64,000 nt of DNA, from positions 27,130,001-27,194,000 of the forward strand of contig CM077597.1 in the NCBI GenBank assembly GCA_039654915.1, read 5' to 3'. Source of the DNA: Aquilaria yunnanensis. Its lineage: Eukaryota > Streptophyta > Magnoliopsida > Malvales > Thymelaeaceae. This document shows positions 49,372-60,604 of the stretch, piece after piece (within the stretch, counting starts at the first letter, position 1; the number at the start of each line of letters is the position of its first letter). The notes under the pieces were generated by a model. That model made no database searches and was not told where the DNA came from. It saw only the letters and a program-made list of their open reading frames with translations. The translations under genes were made by a program, and so were the position numbers.

Positions 49372-50250
49372 CCAAATCAAGCAACTATTCACTTCAAGCT
49401 CCAATGGAGTTCCTTTGAGTTCCAAGCTTGAATTCAACCACATCGGACACCAAGGGCATGAAAATGCGATGAGTTCTAACCATTTAACAAGCTTAGAACT
49501 AACCCACAAGGATAACAAATGCTTACATTAGGGTTTAAACCAAAAACTTTCAAGAAGAACATCAAATGCTCCAAATACACAAAAAATGAGCTAAGGGCTT
49601 GTTGGGATGGCTTTGGGACCTTCAATTTTTGTGGAATTTTGGGTAGATTAGGAGGTTTGATGAGGAGGAGCCTTGGAGAGAGGAAAGTTACGAAAATTGT
49701 GGATGGGGGAGCTGATGAATAGTTCTATCTCCTCCAATTATAAAGCCAACCATTCTACTTAGCCCAATTCTCTTCCACTTGTCACTTTAGCCCTCAAATT
49801 TAGCTTTGAATCACTTAGGACACTTAAACTCTTCCAACACCATCACTCCTTGGTCCCATTGAAATCTTTTTCTTACCTAAATACTTTGCCCTTAAGCCAC
49901 TTAAGCCATTGTGGGACATAATAGCTCAATTTTTCGCTTAGTGCATTTTTCACCCTTAACTTTCACTTTTGGTTCAAACGGTTAGAAACACTTATGGTCT
50001 TAATTTATTTAGCTCAAAAAACTTGCATGAACCTAATTTCACCAAAATTATAGTCATGCCACTGAATTGGACTAAAATTACCATTTTGCCACTTTTGCCT
50101 TTTAGGTGCCAATTAACACTTGGGAACCCTTATGAAGCTTACTTTAGTTGCTTGGCCTGTTTAACAAAACTTATTTGAGGAAAATAACGTGAGATTTACT
50201 TACCTTGGCATCCAAAGTAGGGGAAGTACTTGGAGAGCCTTTACATTTAT

Positions 50251-51817
50251 CACCAAGCAATCAAGTATCCTAAATGGCTAAAAGCCATGCAAAATGAATT
50301 ACAAGCCATGGAAACAAATCACACATGGTTTGTCACAACATTACCTCTAAGCAAACATTCCAATTAGCTACAGGTTGATCTATAAGATCAAATAGAACTC
50401 GGATAGTACTATACAAAGGCATAAAGCAAGATTAGTTGCCAAAGGTTACACGCAACAAGAAGGTCTTGATTTTTTTAACACTTTTCTCCCTTGTTGCCAA
50501 GCTGGTTATTGTCAAAGTTCTTCTTGTTGTTGCTGCTCACCAATAATGGCATTTCTCCTAGCTTGATGTGAACAATTCCTTCCTTAATGGCGATCTCTTG
50601 AAGAAGTATATATGGATTTTCCTTTTGGGTACAGTATGACACACGTTGCCCGTTAAGGGGAGACACAAGTTTGCCAATTCAGTAAGTCAATATATGGCCT
50701 TAAACATGCTTTACAACAACGGTATTCAAAATTTTCTCATTCTCTTATTCATTTTAGCTTCATTCTGTCCAAGAATGACTATTCACTTTTTACTAAAGGC
50801 TCGAGTTCTTTGTTTGTTTTTCTCCTCATGTACATTGATGATATCACGATCACAGGCCCTAATTTGGATGCTATTGAATCTTTCAAAACTTTTCTCCATT
50901 CCCAATTGAAACTTAAGGATGTCAAAACTTTAAAATACTTTATTGGTCTTAAGCTAGCTTGTTTAGCTAAGGGCATTGTTCTATTTTAGCAACACTACAC
51001 ATTGTAGCTCCTTTGAGGACATAGGTTATCTTGCATGCAAGCCCACACCAGTTCCTTTGAATCTTAAAGCTTAACTTACTGAAACTGATGGTGATCTCTT
51101 GGTAGATGCTTCTGTGTATCGACGTTTCATAGGGTGACTTATATATCTCACTTTGTCTCAGCCTGACATCATGTTTGCTATACACAGGTTAAGCCAATTC
51201 ATATCTTAGCCATATCTTCCACATCTCCATGTAGCTCATCATTTACTCCGATATTTGAAGAATAATCCTGGCCAAGGTCTTTTCTTTCCTTCAAGCGACC
51301 ATTCAATACAAGCCTCTCCTACTGCCCCTATGCCATTGCAACTTAAAGCCTTTTTGGACTCCAATCGGGGAGCTTGTCTTGACTCCTGAAGATCAATGAT
51401 AGGTTTTTGTATATTTCTTGCAGACTTTCTGCTTTCCTGGAAGGCTAAAAGACAAACCACCATTTTTCATTCATCTACTGAAGCGGAATATCGAGCATTG
51501 GCCGGCACTGTTAGTGAACTTGTTTGGCCTCGACAACTTCTCCATGATTTTCATATTCACATATCTTCTTCCACTGTCCTATTTTATGATAACAAGGCTG
51601 CCATTCACATTGCTTAAAATCCCACCTTCTATTAAAGGACAAAGCACATAGAGATTGATTGCCATTTCGTTTGAGACAAGGTTACTCAAGGTTTTATCAA
51701 ATTGCTTCCAATATGGTCACAATACCAATTAACTAATGAATTTACCAAACCTTTGCATGCCTCTCTTTTATTTCCTTTGCTGTCCAAGATGTCCTTCAAA
51801 GACATCTATAGTCCATC
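50251..51817 (+). pseudogene. Copia A reverse transcriptase and RNase H remnant
   Basis: After element C the frame continues with 'HQAIKYPKWLKAMQNELQAM' (50251-50310), the start of copia RT. Large parts of the RT fingers and palm are scrambled by indels (50340-50780). The catalytic region is visible as 'LLMYIDDITITGPNLD' near 50820-50870. RNase H is clearer: 'IGFCIFLADFLLSWKAKRQ', then 'FHSSTEAEYRALAGTVSELVW' (51396-51530) and 'YDNKAAIHIA' (51590-51617). The C-terminal tail reaches the PPT at 51819. The copy is dead. Confidence 0.85.
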
Positions 51818-51818
51818 T

Positions 51819-51828
51819 TGAAAGGGAG
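51819..51828 (+). other. Polypurine tract of copia A
   Basis: TGAAAGGGAG lies immediately before the 3' LTR start, the usual copia arrangement. Confidence 0.85.
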
Positions 51829-51989
51829 TATTAGAGATAATTATTAACTTGTAGTAGTCACATGTAATTAGCTAAAAGTTTATCTTTAATTTGTATATAT
51901 CTATACGTTCTACGCTTGGCTATATATAGCTAACTAATTATCAATACAAGCATCTCATGATCACTTCTTTTCTCTCTTTGGTCTCAACA
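51829..51989 (+). repeat. 3' LTR of copia A
   Basis: 161 bp, starts TATTAGAGATAATTATT and ends CTCAACA, followed by target duplication TGATC. It lacks a segment of about 25 bp present in the 5' LTR. Confidence 0.9.
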
Positions 51990-51994
51990 TGATC

Positions 51995-52150
51995 ATTATT
52001 TGCTTGAACCTTAGACTATTTATTGAATTTATTGTTTGGTTTGCTCTTGTGCTTAATTGATGAGACTCTTAGCCAAAAGTTGATTTCTTGATGCAAATTA
52101 TTCTTTTGGAGAAAGGATTTGTGCTGGGTGAAATAGACAAACTAGGTTAG
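51995..52150 (+). repeat. Right part of the element E LTR
   Basis: This sequence continues the LTR-like stretch 23744-24446 once copia A and one TGATC are removed. The right end was not found: no TG...CA end or target duplication is visible before LINE coding sequence begins at about 52160-52200. Confidence 0.4.
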
Positions 52151-52199
52151 AATGAGTTGAGGGGTAGTAGCCCCAAGTCTCTAAGAGATGAAAAGACCA

Positions 52200-53240
52200 C
52201 ATGGAACTTAAGATCCTTTGATTTTAGGTGGATAAGGAATTGTCCATCAATACTAGATGGAGAGGGAAGCTTAAGCAGGATTATAGAGGTGAGCTTAGAA
52301 GTAGGGAGGACTGGAGGAGTATGGATGGGGTCTCATCTACTTTCTTCTTTGTCACCTTCCTAGATAATTGGCAAGCTATAGATTTATGAAAGGTTTTCCA
52401 ATGATACGATGTGGTTATGGACATCTTAATCTAATAAAGAAGAATGAAAGGGGGTTGGAGGTTTGCCTTTGACAAATTATAAAAAATAGAAGGTGTAGTT
52501 GTATTGGATAATAAGCTTGGCCAGATTTGGATAGGCTCTTATAGGATGAGAGTAAACTTGGCAATGTTTTCACGGACTAAGCCAAACACATACAGAGTTT
52601 GAACTTAACATCGTAAGAATTTTCATAGCAAAAAATCACTTCTAAAGGCTAAGGTAAGGATAAGTTTTAAAGAGGTAGTAAAAAATGTGAATAAAAAAAT
52701 AACACTACACAACCATCCAAAAAAGATGGCTAGGCAAGGCTGGAATTCAAAGCCAAATGTTGTGCAGTATAAAAAGTGAAAAGTGAAAAGCTCAAATGGA
52801 AATGGCTTGAATGTTGTGCAGTGTGAAAAGTGAGTAACATAGAAGCTCTAAAGGGCCTACAACATATGTTTTTTGTTATCGTTGTATTGGCCCATGAAAA
52901 ATTAAGCCACTAAGAGGGAAAAAAAAGTCTTATTTGAGTCTAAATCTTGTAAATGAATGAAAAGAAAAGAGTGGTTGGATTAGTGGTTTGTTAAAGTATC
53001 AAAATAGGACATCCTCATGGAGAAATTAAAAAGAGAAACTTGGTTACACATGGACAGTATTCCATTACATGCACGGAGTGATGAAGTTTTCACAACTGTT
53101 GCATTATTATGAGGAATAGTTTTAGTTGTTGACAAGAATACATGTAAGAAGAAAAATCACAGGTTTGGAAGGGTGGTCATCTGAACAAGTTATCTTCTCA
53201 AATGTCAAAAGTAGTATGAATTCAAGTTAAAGGTTCTATA
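52200..53240 (+). pseudogene. LINE ORF1 remnant (RRM and DUF4283-like)
   Basis: From about 52210 an open stretch reads 'TRWRGKLKQDYRGELRSRED', leading into an RRM: 'FFFVTFLDNWQAIDL' near 52330-52375 (RNP2-like), 'GGWRFAFDKL' near 52450-52480 (RNP1-like, family R-F-A/G-F-V) and 'IWIGSYRMRVNLAMFSR' near 52530-52580. After a degraded part, 'LHMDSIPLHARSDEVFTTVA' and 'VVDKNTCKKKNHRFGRVVI' (53045-53180) match the plant DUF4283-type ORF1 region. Stops interrupt each part. ORF1 would bind element RNA. Confidence 0.75.
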
Positions 53241-53329
53241 TACAATGTTCAAGTTTTAGAAGATAGAGTGGTTATTCCTTCTAATTACTAGTTTTACAAA
53301 TCTTCAATCTCTACAGGAATGTGTTCATA

Positions 53330-54490
53330 GAGATTTGCCTTTAGTGTTATGGACAAATATTAGTTTTGACTTTGAGGCATTGCCTTTTGTTGGAAAAGCT
53401 GGAGGTTTGATGAACATTTGGGATGTAGATGTCTTCTGCAAGGTTGATTCTTTCTACGGCTCTAGATTCTTAGGGCAAGGAGGTAGATAATGGATGTTGA
53501 TGAACCAATTTTGATCATTAATGTTTATGCTCCACAATTGCTAATTGAAAAGTGAGATTTATGAGAAAATTTTTCTTAGTTGGTGAACCATTTTGATGAA
53601 GTATGGTGTAGTTTGAGGGACTTCAACTCAATGTCCTCCCCAAGTGAATGAAAAGATAGTGCTAGTGACAATTTAGAAATAGCAAAATTCAAAAGGTTCA
53701 TTCAGGGTGTCAACATTGAGGATTTACCACTTAGGGGATGTAAGCATACTTGGTACAACTCTAATGGGTGTAAAATGAGTAGGATTGACAGATTTTTAAT
53801 CTCTAAAAGTTTTTCAAGTAGTTCACCTAATCTTTCTCTGATTGATTTAAAAAGATTGATTTCAGCTCACTATCCCATTTTGCTCATGCAAACAAAGATG
53901 TATTTCAAACCCACACCATTTAAGTTTTGTTATGCTTTGGTTAGAGCATGAAACTTTTTTGGGATTTTGTGAACAAAGAATGGCAATGTTTTGATATTAA
54001 AGGCTCTATAAGTTTTGTCCTAAAAGAAAAGCTCAAAAGATTGAAAGTGAGTCTCAAGACTTAGAATTAAGATGTATTTGGCAACATTGATTATAACATT
54101 GAAAATTGCAAGCTAAGCCTTGAAGAATTTGATAGGAGGGTAGAAACTGTAAGCTTAAGTTTGGAACATATTAGTGAGAAGCATCAATGTCAATGTCAAC
54201 TTTGGAAACACTTAGAGAGGAAGGATATCTATCTAAAATAAAAGTCAAAAGATAGATGGAGGGATGGAAACAACTTTTTCTTCCATAAGCACTTAAACTA
54301 GAAGAAAAAGAAGCTTACTATTAGAGGTTTTTCTACATATGGAAAATGGATTCAAGACACTATGAAGATTAAGAAAAGGTTGTATGAATTCCTTCAATCT
54401 AAATTCAAAGAAAGCATGAGGAATGGGCATTATTTTAGATCAAATAAGGTAAAAAGGCTTAATATTTTGGATGGGGTTTTCTCCTCTGCT
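53330..54490 (+). pseudogene. LINE endonuclease and pre-RT linker remnant
   Basis: 'VGKAGGLMNIWDVDVF' near 53390-53430, 'DEPILIINVYAPQLLIEK' near 53495-53550, 'RDFNSMSSPSE' near 53618-53650 (family G-D-F-N) and 'CKMSRIDRFLISKSF' near 53770-53815. The catalytic S-D-H-x-P is S-A-H-Y-P near 53865-53880, so a key Asp is lost. The linker keeps 'NNFFFHKHLN' near 54270-54300 and 'TMKIKKRLYEFLQSKFKES' at 54359-54415, a region that in relatives precedes the RT fingers. Similarity ends near 54480 before any RT motif. EN normally nicks the target DNA. Confidence 0.8.
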
Positions 54491-54769
54491 ATTTTTTTTT
54501 CTTGTATTTTTCTTCTGCTATTTTGGTTGTCCTTGGTCACTTTCTTGCCATTTACAACATGCTAACTGCAACCCTAACTTGTTGCATGATGGTTTTTCTG
54601 GATAGAATCTCCACGATCATCATCCAGGGCTATCATAGGTGAGGTCAAAATTTTGAATATATTGCTTTCTCCCAATATATGAGTATTAAAGGGTGCCAAG
54701 ACGGAGGTTACCAAAGAGACTCTTTCGCTAAACTTGAGAAAGTACTTCTGGCCTAATGGCATTGTGGTT

Positions 54770-57700
54770 GCTTTTTCCTGTGATTAGGTAGTGAAGAATG
54801 GGGGGCCTCAAGGATGGTGATAAGAGGGTAGATGTCCTCACTATTTTTGTTAACCAACTATGAGCAGGGCTCTACTTCCCTCTCCACCCATTGGTGGAGC
54901 AATTCTATAGTCATTACAAAGTGTCACATTTGCAGCTGACCTCAAACTCTTTTATACATATCAATGGGTTCATTATTTGCTACAAGATGGCAAGAGTGAC
55001 CCCTCTGCTAAAAGTCTTCCTCTAGTTTTACAAGCTAGATTTGAAGAAGGATTCAATTTTCTTCCATATAGCTCCTGTTAACCGAGGAGGAAACAAGTTC
55101 TTTGCATTTAAGTATTGCAAAGATTCACATGCAGGTTTTAAGGATCTCTTTTTCTTCACCTTAACGGAGCTAGCATGGGGCTTCCCCTGTGAGTTCGTTG
55201 AAACTCCCTGACGGGCCTTAATCCAGTAGTCACCATTATACATGGCCTTTGAAGGCCAGTGCGCATACTTTGAGTTGGTCACCTAGTTAGAATCAGTGAT
55301 GGGAAATGACAATATTTTTTCATTTGTTCTCCGTCCACTATATGAATATTCAGCAAAAGTCACTCAGGTTGGTGGGGATCAGCACAGCCTAGCTGAGTTA
55401 TTCGGATATGTTGAGCCAATCCAATTGGGATCCTGATCAGAAGGCGAAGTTGGTGGACAATTTTGAGATCACTTTCCAAGCTTAACAAGGCCTCTTGGAT
55501 ACCAAGAGTTGTATTCCATGTAGACACTCAATCTTCCATAATTTTCATGCATTTGATTGGTCTTAAACTATTAATTATTTTTGTATAAATGGCTGGTTAG
55601 GCAAAGGAGTTCATGAAGAAGTGTAAGAGCAGCACTAATGCCTTTGCTGATGTTCAAGAAATCCCAATGTTGCCAGCTGAGGTGGCTCACTCTTTGTGGG
55701 TGGCTAAGGAGCCTTCAGGGGCTCCATCTTCCAAATCAGAGCCCTTGGTGGTGGAATTATTTAAGCCTTCTACAGAGGCTGAGTTGGTACATAAGAGGTC
55801 GCACTCTTTGGCTTTCAAGGAACTTGAGGCCATGCAAAGCAGGAGTGATGGTAGGACTTTCATATATAGCTTTTCTTTCCACAGTGTTTGTTTGTAAAGG
55901 CTCTCTAAGCACTTCCCCAAGTTCAGATGCCAAGCTAAGTAAATCCCAAGTTATTTTCTTTAAATAAGTTTTATTATGCAAGAAAAGAAAACTAAGTAAG
56001 GTTAAGTTAGCTTCTAAAGTGTTATTGGCACCTAAATGGCAAAAAGGGTAAAATGGTAATTTTGGCCCAATTTAGTTGCATGACCATAATTTCAATGAAA
56101 TTAGGGCCATGCAAGTGTTTTGAGATAATAAGTTAAGACCATAAGTGTTTCTAGCCGTTTGAACCAAAATTGAAAATCAAGGGTGAAAAATGCACAAAGT
56201 AAGAAATTTAGCTATTTATGTCTTATAATGGCTTAAGTGGCTTAAAGGCAAAGTGTGTGGATAAGAAAAAATTTTCTATGGGACTAAGAGTGATGGTGTA
56301 GGAAGATTTTAAGTGGCCTAAGTGAATCAAAGCTAAATTTGAGGGCTAAAGTGACAAGAGGAGCGAAATGGGTAAGTCAGAGTAGTTGGTTATATAATTG
56401 GTAAAGTTGGGAACTATTCATCTTCTCCCTTATCAACCTTTTCTATGGTTGCCTTTCCTCCATAGCTCTCCATCTTTAAAGCTCCCAATCTATCCAAAAT
56501 TCCATTAAAGTTGACAGTCCCAAAGCCATCCAACAAGCTCTTAGCTAATCTTTGATGTATTTGGTGCATTTGAAGTTGTTCTTTCAAGTTTTTTATTCAA
56601 TCCCAAGGAAAGCATCTATGAAGCTTGTGGGTTAGTTCTAAGCTTGCTAAATGGTTATAATAGTCTTAATTTCATGCCCATAGTGTCCAATTTGATTGAA
56701 TTCAAGCTTGGAACTCAAAGAAACTCCATTGAGCTCATGTGTGCTTGCTACTTGCTTCTTGCTTTATGATTGATTTCAGGTAAGGGATTCAAGTTAATTT
56801 AGCTCAAATAATGCATAGCGATGTAGTATTACAGGTTGGAATGAAGTACAAACAAGACTCATGTGAATTGGCTTTGGGGATTGAAAGATTGAGCAAGTTT
56901 CGTACAAGATAGCACGCAGTCGTGCAATGCTAGAAGGGCATTAGTGACATGTTGCCGTGGTGACACATAACGGTGATGCATCACTATGGTGATGTGTCAC
57001 TAACAACTACCCAAAAAATTTGAGAATTGATACCCTTAGCGATGCGTTGCCAATGGCGTCGCCAAGGCCTAAGTCCCTCAAGCTCGTGGCACCTTAAGAA
57101 TGTCTCAATCACTTGGTTGACATCCCTAGGATATTCTAAGATATTTTAGAGCTTCAGTTGGGTCTAGAACTCATTTATAAATTAGGAGTTATACATTATT
57201 TAGGTGGTAGCTAAGTGGTGTAGTAAAGGTAGGGCGACAAATGGTGGTTAAAGGGGTTAAAGTGCTTAAGTTGTTAATGGAGCACTAAGGGGATTAAGCC
57301 AGATTTTAGATTCTTTCTTGGCCCAAGTGGGAGGTTTTAGACCTTCAGGCAGTGAAGACGAAACTTAAGAAGATCCCAACTAAACCTTGTGGTTTAGTAG
57401 GTAATCCATTAGGAGCCCTAAGTTAAGCTCGAAGAGCTTTGTAAGTTGGACCATATAAGGTAGCTACCCTACACAATAAGTGATGACATACTCTAAGGTG
57501 CCCGCAAGAGGACTTCATGGGGTTGGTTAAGTGCTAGCATAAGATATGAGGGCTAGCATCCAAGTACCCCAACTATAAGAGCTTATAGCAAGTCTAGCAC
57601 CTATGGGTGTAAGGAAGTCCTAAGTTCATTTGCATGTGCATATTTCATGCATCCATCCATCAATACATTAATTGCATTATTTGTTGTTCTTATTCTTATT

Positions 57701-59520
57701 GCTAGTTGTGTTGTTGGTTGCTTGTTTGTTTTTTATGCTATATATGTGCTTGTTGTGCCTTGCATGCTTGCATTTCTTTCCCCCTATAGGTGTCGAATCC
57801 CTTATTGAGTACTTTCGAGTACTCACCCCTTAAGTGTTGTGTAGGTATTAAACAGGCTAGTGAGGCTTAACATATGGTAAACTGCGGCTGTTAAGAAGTT
57901 GTATTGGTTTGAAGGTACTCTATAATTAGTAAACTTCAAGTTTCTAGGCTATTTGTAGCGTAACCTAGTACTAACCAAAGTGTTTACCTTACAGTTTAAG
58001 GCTAAGTGAGTACAAGAAAAGTGTGGCTCATCACTTGAAGCTAGCTTACTTGGGTGAAGAGCTAAGGACAGATCTTAGAAGATATATGTTGCTTCTTCTA
58101 TATGTATGGTATTTTCATACAAAGAAATCACCTCTACTAGTGTTCATTGGTGTGTATAACACTATGCTTACATTTGGGTGCATATAAGATTAAGATGTAT
58201 GCACATAGTTGTTACTTGAATTTAAAGCAACTAAAGTTTTAGGTCTTACCTTGTTTTAAATTGTGTTTTCATTAATTTCCACGGCACTATTTTTGATGTT
58301 TTAATTTATTTGTCATTACAACGCTAGGATGACTCATGCATATTTTCTATGTAGGGTAAGCTAAGTAACTAGTTGCATGTAATGATTTAAGATACTTCAC
58401 GAGTAATAACTAACCAATTGTTACCTAAGTGGGATCATAGTTTCTTACAAGCCTACCAGTGGTAGCAAATTCAAGGCCTTGGGTCCTTGTTCCACCAGAG
58501 TGTTGGTTCTGTTCACTTGATGTCATTCTGTGCTGATTATAGGCCTTTTCATCCAGCCCCTCTCTTGGAATGTTCGAAGACCCCCAGTCCTCTTTTTGTG
58601 GATCTAAAAGCACTATTAAAGTTCCATAAGTAGAAGGCAACTAGGGAGGCACCACCAAAGTAAAAGGTAGCTGGCTCTTCTCTTCTTCTTCCTCCCTCCA
58701 AGATTCTAGCTTACGTAATCCATGAACGTGGTTAGGCTTAGAAACATAGCTTGGCTCAAAAGGAGATTGTGCTAAACCATGTTTTTTACCCTTAATTGGT
58801 AATGGGTATTGGAGAATCGATCTTTAAGGATCTAACAGACATTACTCACTATATCCTTGAGGGGTTGAAGACCCCTAGGGATGGGCATCATCTTGCTCAT
58901 TTGACTTAGGGGGATGGCCACTTGTTGATGAGCATAGGTTGCAGCCTATTCCAAGTACATTCTTAGATAATCGAAATGTTTTATATTTGCTTTGTTCTAA
59001 TAGTTTTGATTTTATTTGGAAAGAGGCCATCACTACCTATACTGTTGGGGAAGAATACGCAGCCCTTGAGAATGCCTTGTAGTCCTTTTCTTTGCAGGTC
59101 AAAGACCTGTAAATCGTTAGGGACTCTCTAATGAATGAGTTGGAGAACAAGGACACCCTGGTGAAATACCTTTATACAATGAAGAAGGCTAAGGACAAGG
59201 AGGAGGGCCAAGCCTAAGAGCTCAAGCCAAAGCTGTAGAAGTTAGCAGAGTCTCCTCAATCATCCAAGGAAAGGGTGGACTAGGCTACCAAGGAGGTTGA
59301 TTGGCTGGCATCACTTCTGTTGGCCACCGAAGACAAAATTTGTAAAGTCAAAGGGCCTAAGGACTATTCAAGGCAAGGCCAGCTCTAGTTCTGCTACTTC
59401 TATGATGCCTCTCATGGAGCAGATTATGCTAGTTCAAGCATAAGAATTCTTGGGAACTAGATGGACTACAATTACAGAGAGAGAGGAAGGAAGGTCCTCA
59501 GAACCAAAGAACTAGCCAAG
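54770..59520 (+). pseudogene. 'Putative gypsy-type transposon' ORF remnant, interrupted by solo LTR D2
   Basis: The N-terminal part in one frame from about 54878 ('LHPLVEQFYSHYKVSHLQLT', then 'INGFIICYKMARVTPLLKVFL', 'FFHIAPVNRGGNKFFAFKYC' and 'FKDLFFFTLTELAW') fits the plant Transposase_28 family (Pfam PF04195, by memory: H-P-F...L...L-x-P-N-S-W...F...K-W-K-x-F-F). After frame changes, 55613-55860 encodes a Ser/Glu-rich stretch. Past the solo LTR (55893-58499), 59040-59360 encodes a Lys/Glu-rich, coiled-coil-like tail ('LENKDTLVKYLYTMKKAKDK'). Stops occur throughout. Such ORFs occur in plant gypsy-derived repeats; the function is unknown. Confidence 0.6.
55893..58499 (+). mobile_element. Solo LTR D2 (element C family)
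   Basis: 2,607 bp starting TGTAAAGG and ending TTCCACCAGA (usual CACA), collinear with D1 and the element C LTRs. Flanks are TTGTT (55888-55892) and GTGTT (58500-58504), a 4-of-5 match for a target duplication. The CpG-rich palindromic stretch of D1 is present here in decayed form (56930-57070). Confidence 0.85.
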
Positions 59521-59529
59521 GGGAGCAAT

Positions 59530-60600
59530 GATATCCACTGTGACTTGCTCCAACGAGGTTGATAAAAACCAACAATGAAACAATCTAACCCAAGGCCTTT
59601 CTAGAGTTAATCCCTTTAACCACTTCAATAATCTCCACTACACTCACTGGTTGATCCAACATCCTCTAATGCTTTAGTGTAACCCTAGGGCCATTCAAGA
59701 CAACACTCATATGAAGCATTTGTAGATTCAAATTTGCAGCACCAACAATAGGAAAAGGATATGAACTCATCTCTTATTTCATCCTGAGTAGTCAGCTTCC
59801 TACCTAAGCAAGCAAACAAACAGAGAATATAGTTTTTGCTAACCTCTCATTCATTTAATAATGAAAGAACTTAGTGTTATCATCCCTAATCTTCAACCAA
59901 TTAGAGGTAGCCTTCTTAGCACAATACTCATCTTCCACTTTGTTTAAAGTTATCAAGTCTACTTTAGTCTATAACGATTCCCAATAGATAGATTGACTCC
60001 TTATGTTGTTGGCCTAATCTTGCTGAAAATGCTATCATTTGACCTTCTTTTTCATAACTTCTCCCAAAATATCAAAACAAATAATCTCATTTTAGCTTAT
60101 TTAAAGCCTTCTTTAGAAATTTAAGCTTCTTTAAAACTAGACTCCAACGTTTTGCCCTCCATCTACCACACAAAAATTCCAAATCTCCTTAACAACTTGA
60201 TTATAAGAAGGGTGCCTCTACCACTTCTGTAGGTATTTAAAGGGCCACTAATAAATAATATTGCTGTGTTGCACTTCAATAAAAACCATAGCATGATTAG
60301 AACACCATTTATGGTTAAACTCCACAATAACATTATGAAACATATCAAATAAGACACTATTACTTATCACCTTATCAAGTTTACATACACTATATCTTTA
60401 AAGGTTTGATTATTAAAAAGCCCCAACACTACGAAGATGACATAGATCAACAGCATTACAGCACTCAACAAGACCTGATGCATGCCATTTAACTACACCA
60501 GATGCAATAAATCATCATTTCATTAAAGTCCCCACAAACTAACCAAAGACCATTAATCTGCATTAGTTAAGCAAGTCAAGACACATTTTTCTAATTTAGA
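59530..60600 (-). pseudogene. Second LINE remnant: endonuclease end, linker and start of RT
   Basis: On the minus strand: 'NAVDLCHLRSVGAF' near 60460-60420, 'CKLDKVISNSVLFDMFHNVI' near 60385-60325, 'WCSNHAMVFIEVQ' near 60310-60270 (family S-D-H at S-N-H), 'LWPFKYLQKW' near 60250-60220, then the linker with 'KATSNWLKIRDDNTKFFHY' near 59930-59870 and an RT start resembling 'VVEIIEVVKGINSRKALG' near 59650-59595 (family K-A-P-G-P-D-G). Many stops. The order fits a plant L1-type LINE of a lineage different from that at 52160. Confidence 0.75.
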
Positions 60601-60604
60601 GTTT

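Larger units (their letters stand above)
40075..50245 (-). mobile_element. Large gypsy derivative C (LARD-like), 10.2 kb
   Basis: LTRs of about 2.8-2.9 kb (40075-42864 and 47347-50245), perfect target duplication TTTAT (40070-40074 and 50246-50250), an initiator-Met PBS (47344-47330) and a PPT (42880-42865). The 4.5-kb internal region has no frame above about 90 codons. Its 3' end still reads E-D-Q-I-S-stop before the PPT, matching chromovirus B's pol tail E-D-Q-N-F-stop, and a GPY/F-like DNA match lies near 43160-43200. It thus descends from a Tekay-like chromovirus and has the layout of a large non-autonomous retrotransposon derivative. It split copia A between integrase and RT. Confidence 0.9.
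47347..50245 (-). repeat. 5' LTR of element C
   Basis: 2,899 bp, starting TGTAAAGG (minus strand, 50245). Longer than its partner, partly through local tandem duplications at about 48078-48200 (two 57-bp units) and 49275-49371 (three 29-33-bp units). Scattered substitutions between the two LTRs show an old insertion. Confidence 0.92.
24452..51989 (+). mobile_element. Ty1/copia element A, split by two large insertions
   Basis: Target duplication TGATC lies at 24447-24451 and 51990-51994. Short LTRs (24452-24637 and 51829-51989) flank a PBS, gag, protease and gag-pre-integrase (to 26423), integrase (38943-40069), RT-RNase H (50251-51817) and a PPT. Removing insertions B and C with one copy of each target duplication leaves about 4.8 kb, a normal size for a short-LTR copia element. 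The gag/UBN2-like and LTR size features suit the Ale/Retrofit group, by memory only. All frames are broken. Confidence 0.92.
52160..54490 (+). mobile_element. LINE (L1-type) remnant with RRM-type ORF1 and endonuclease
   Basis: Coding traces in plus-strand order: ORF1 with an RNA-recognition motif (52200-52600) and a DUF4283-like region (about 53000-53220), then the apurinic-type endonuclease (53340-53900) and the linker leading to RT (53900-54490). The RT itself is absent. A T-rich tract follows at 54478-54530. No target duplication was recognised. The RRM-type ORF1 resembles that known for some plant L1 lineages (BNR type, from memory). Confidence 0.8.
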
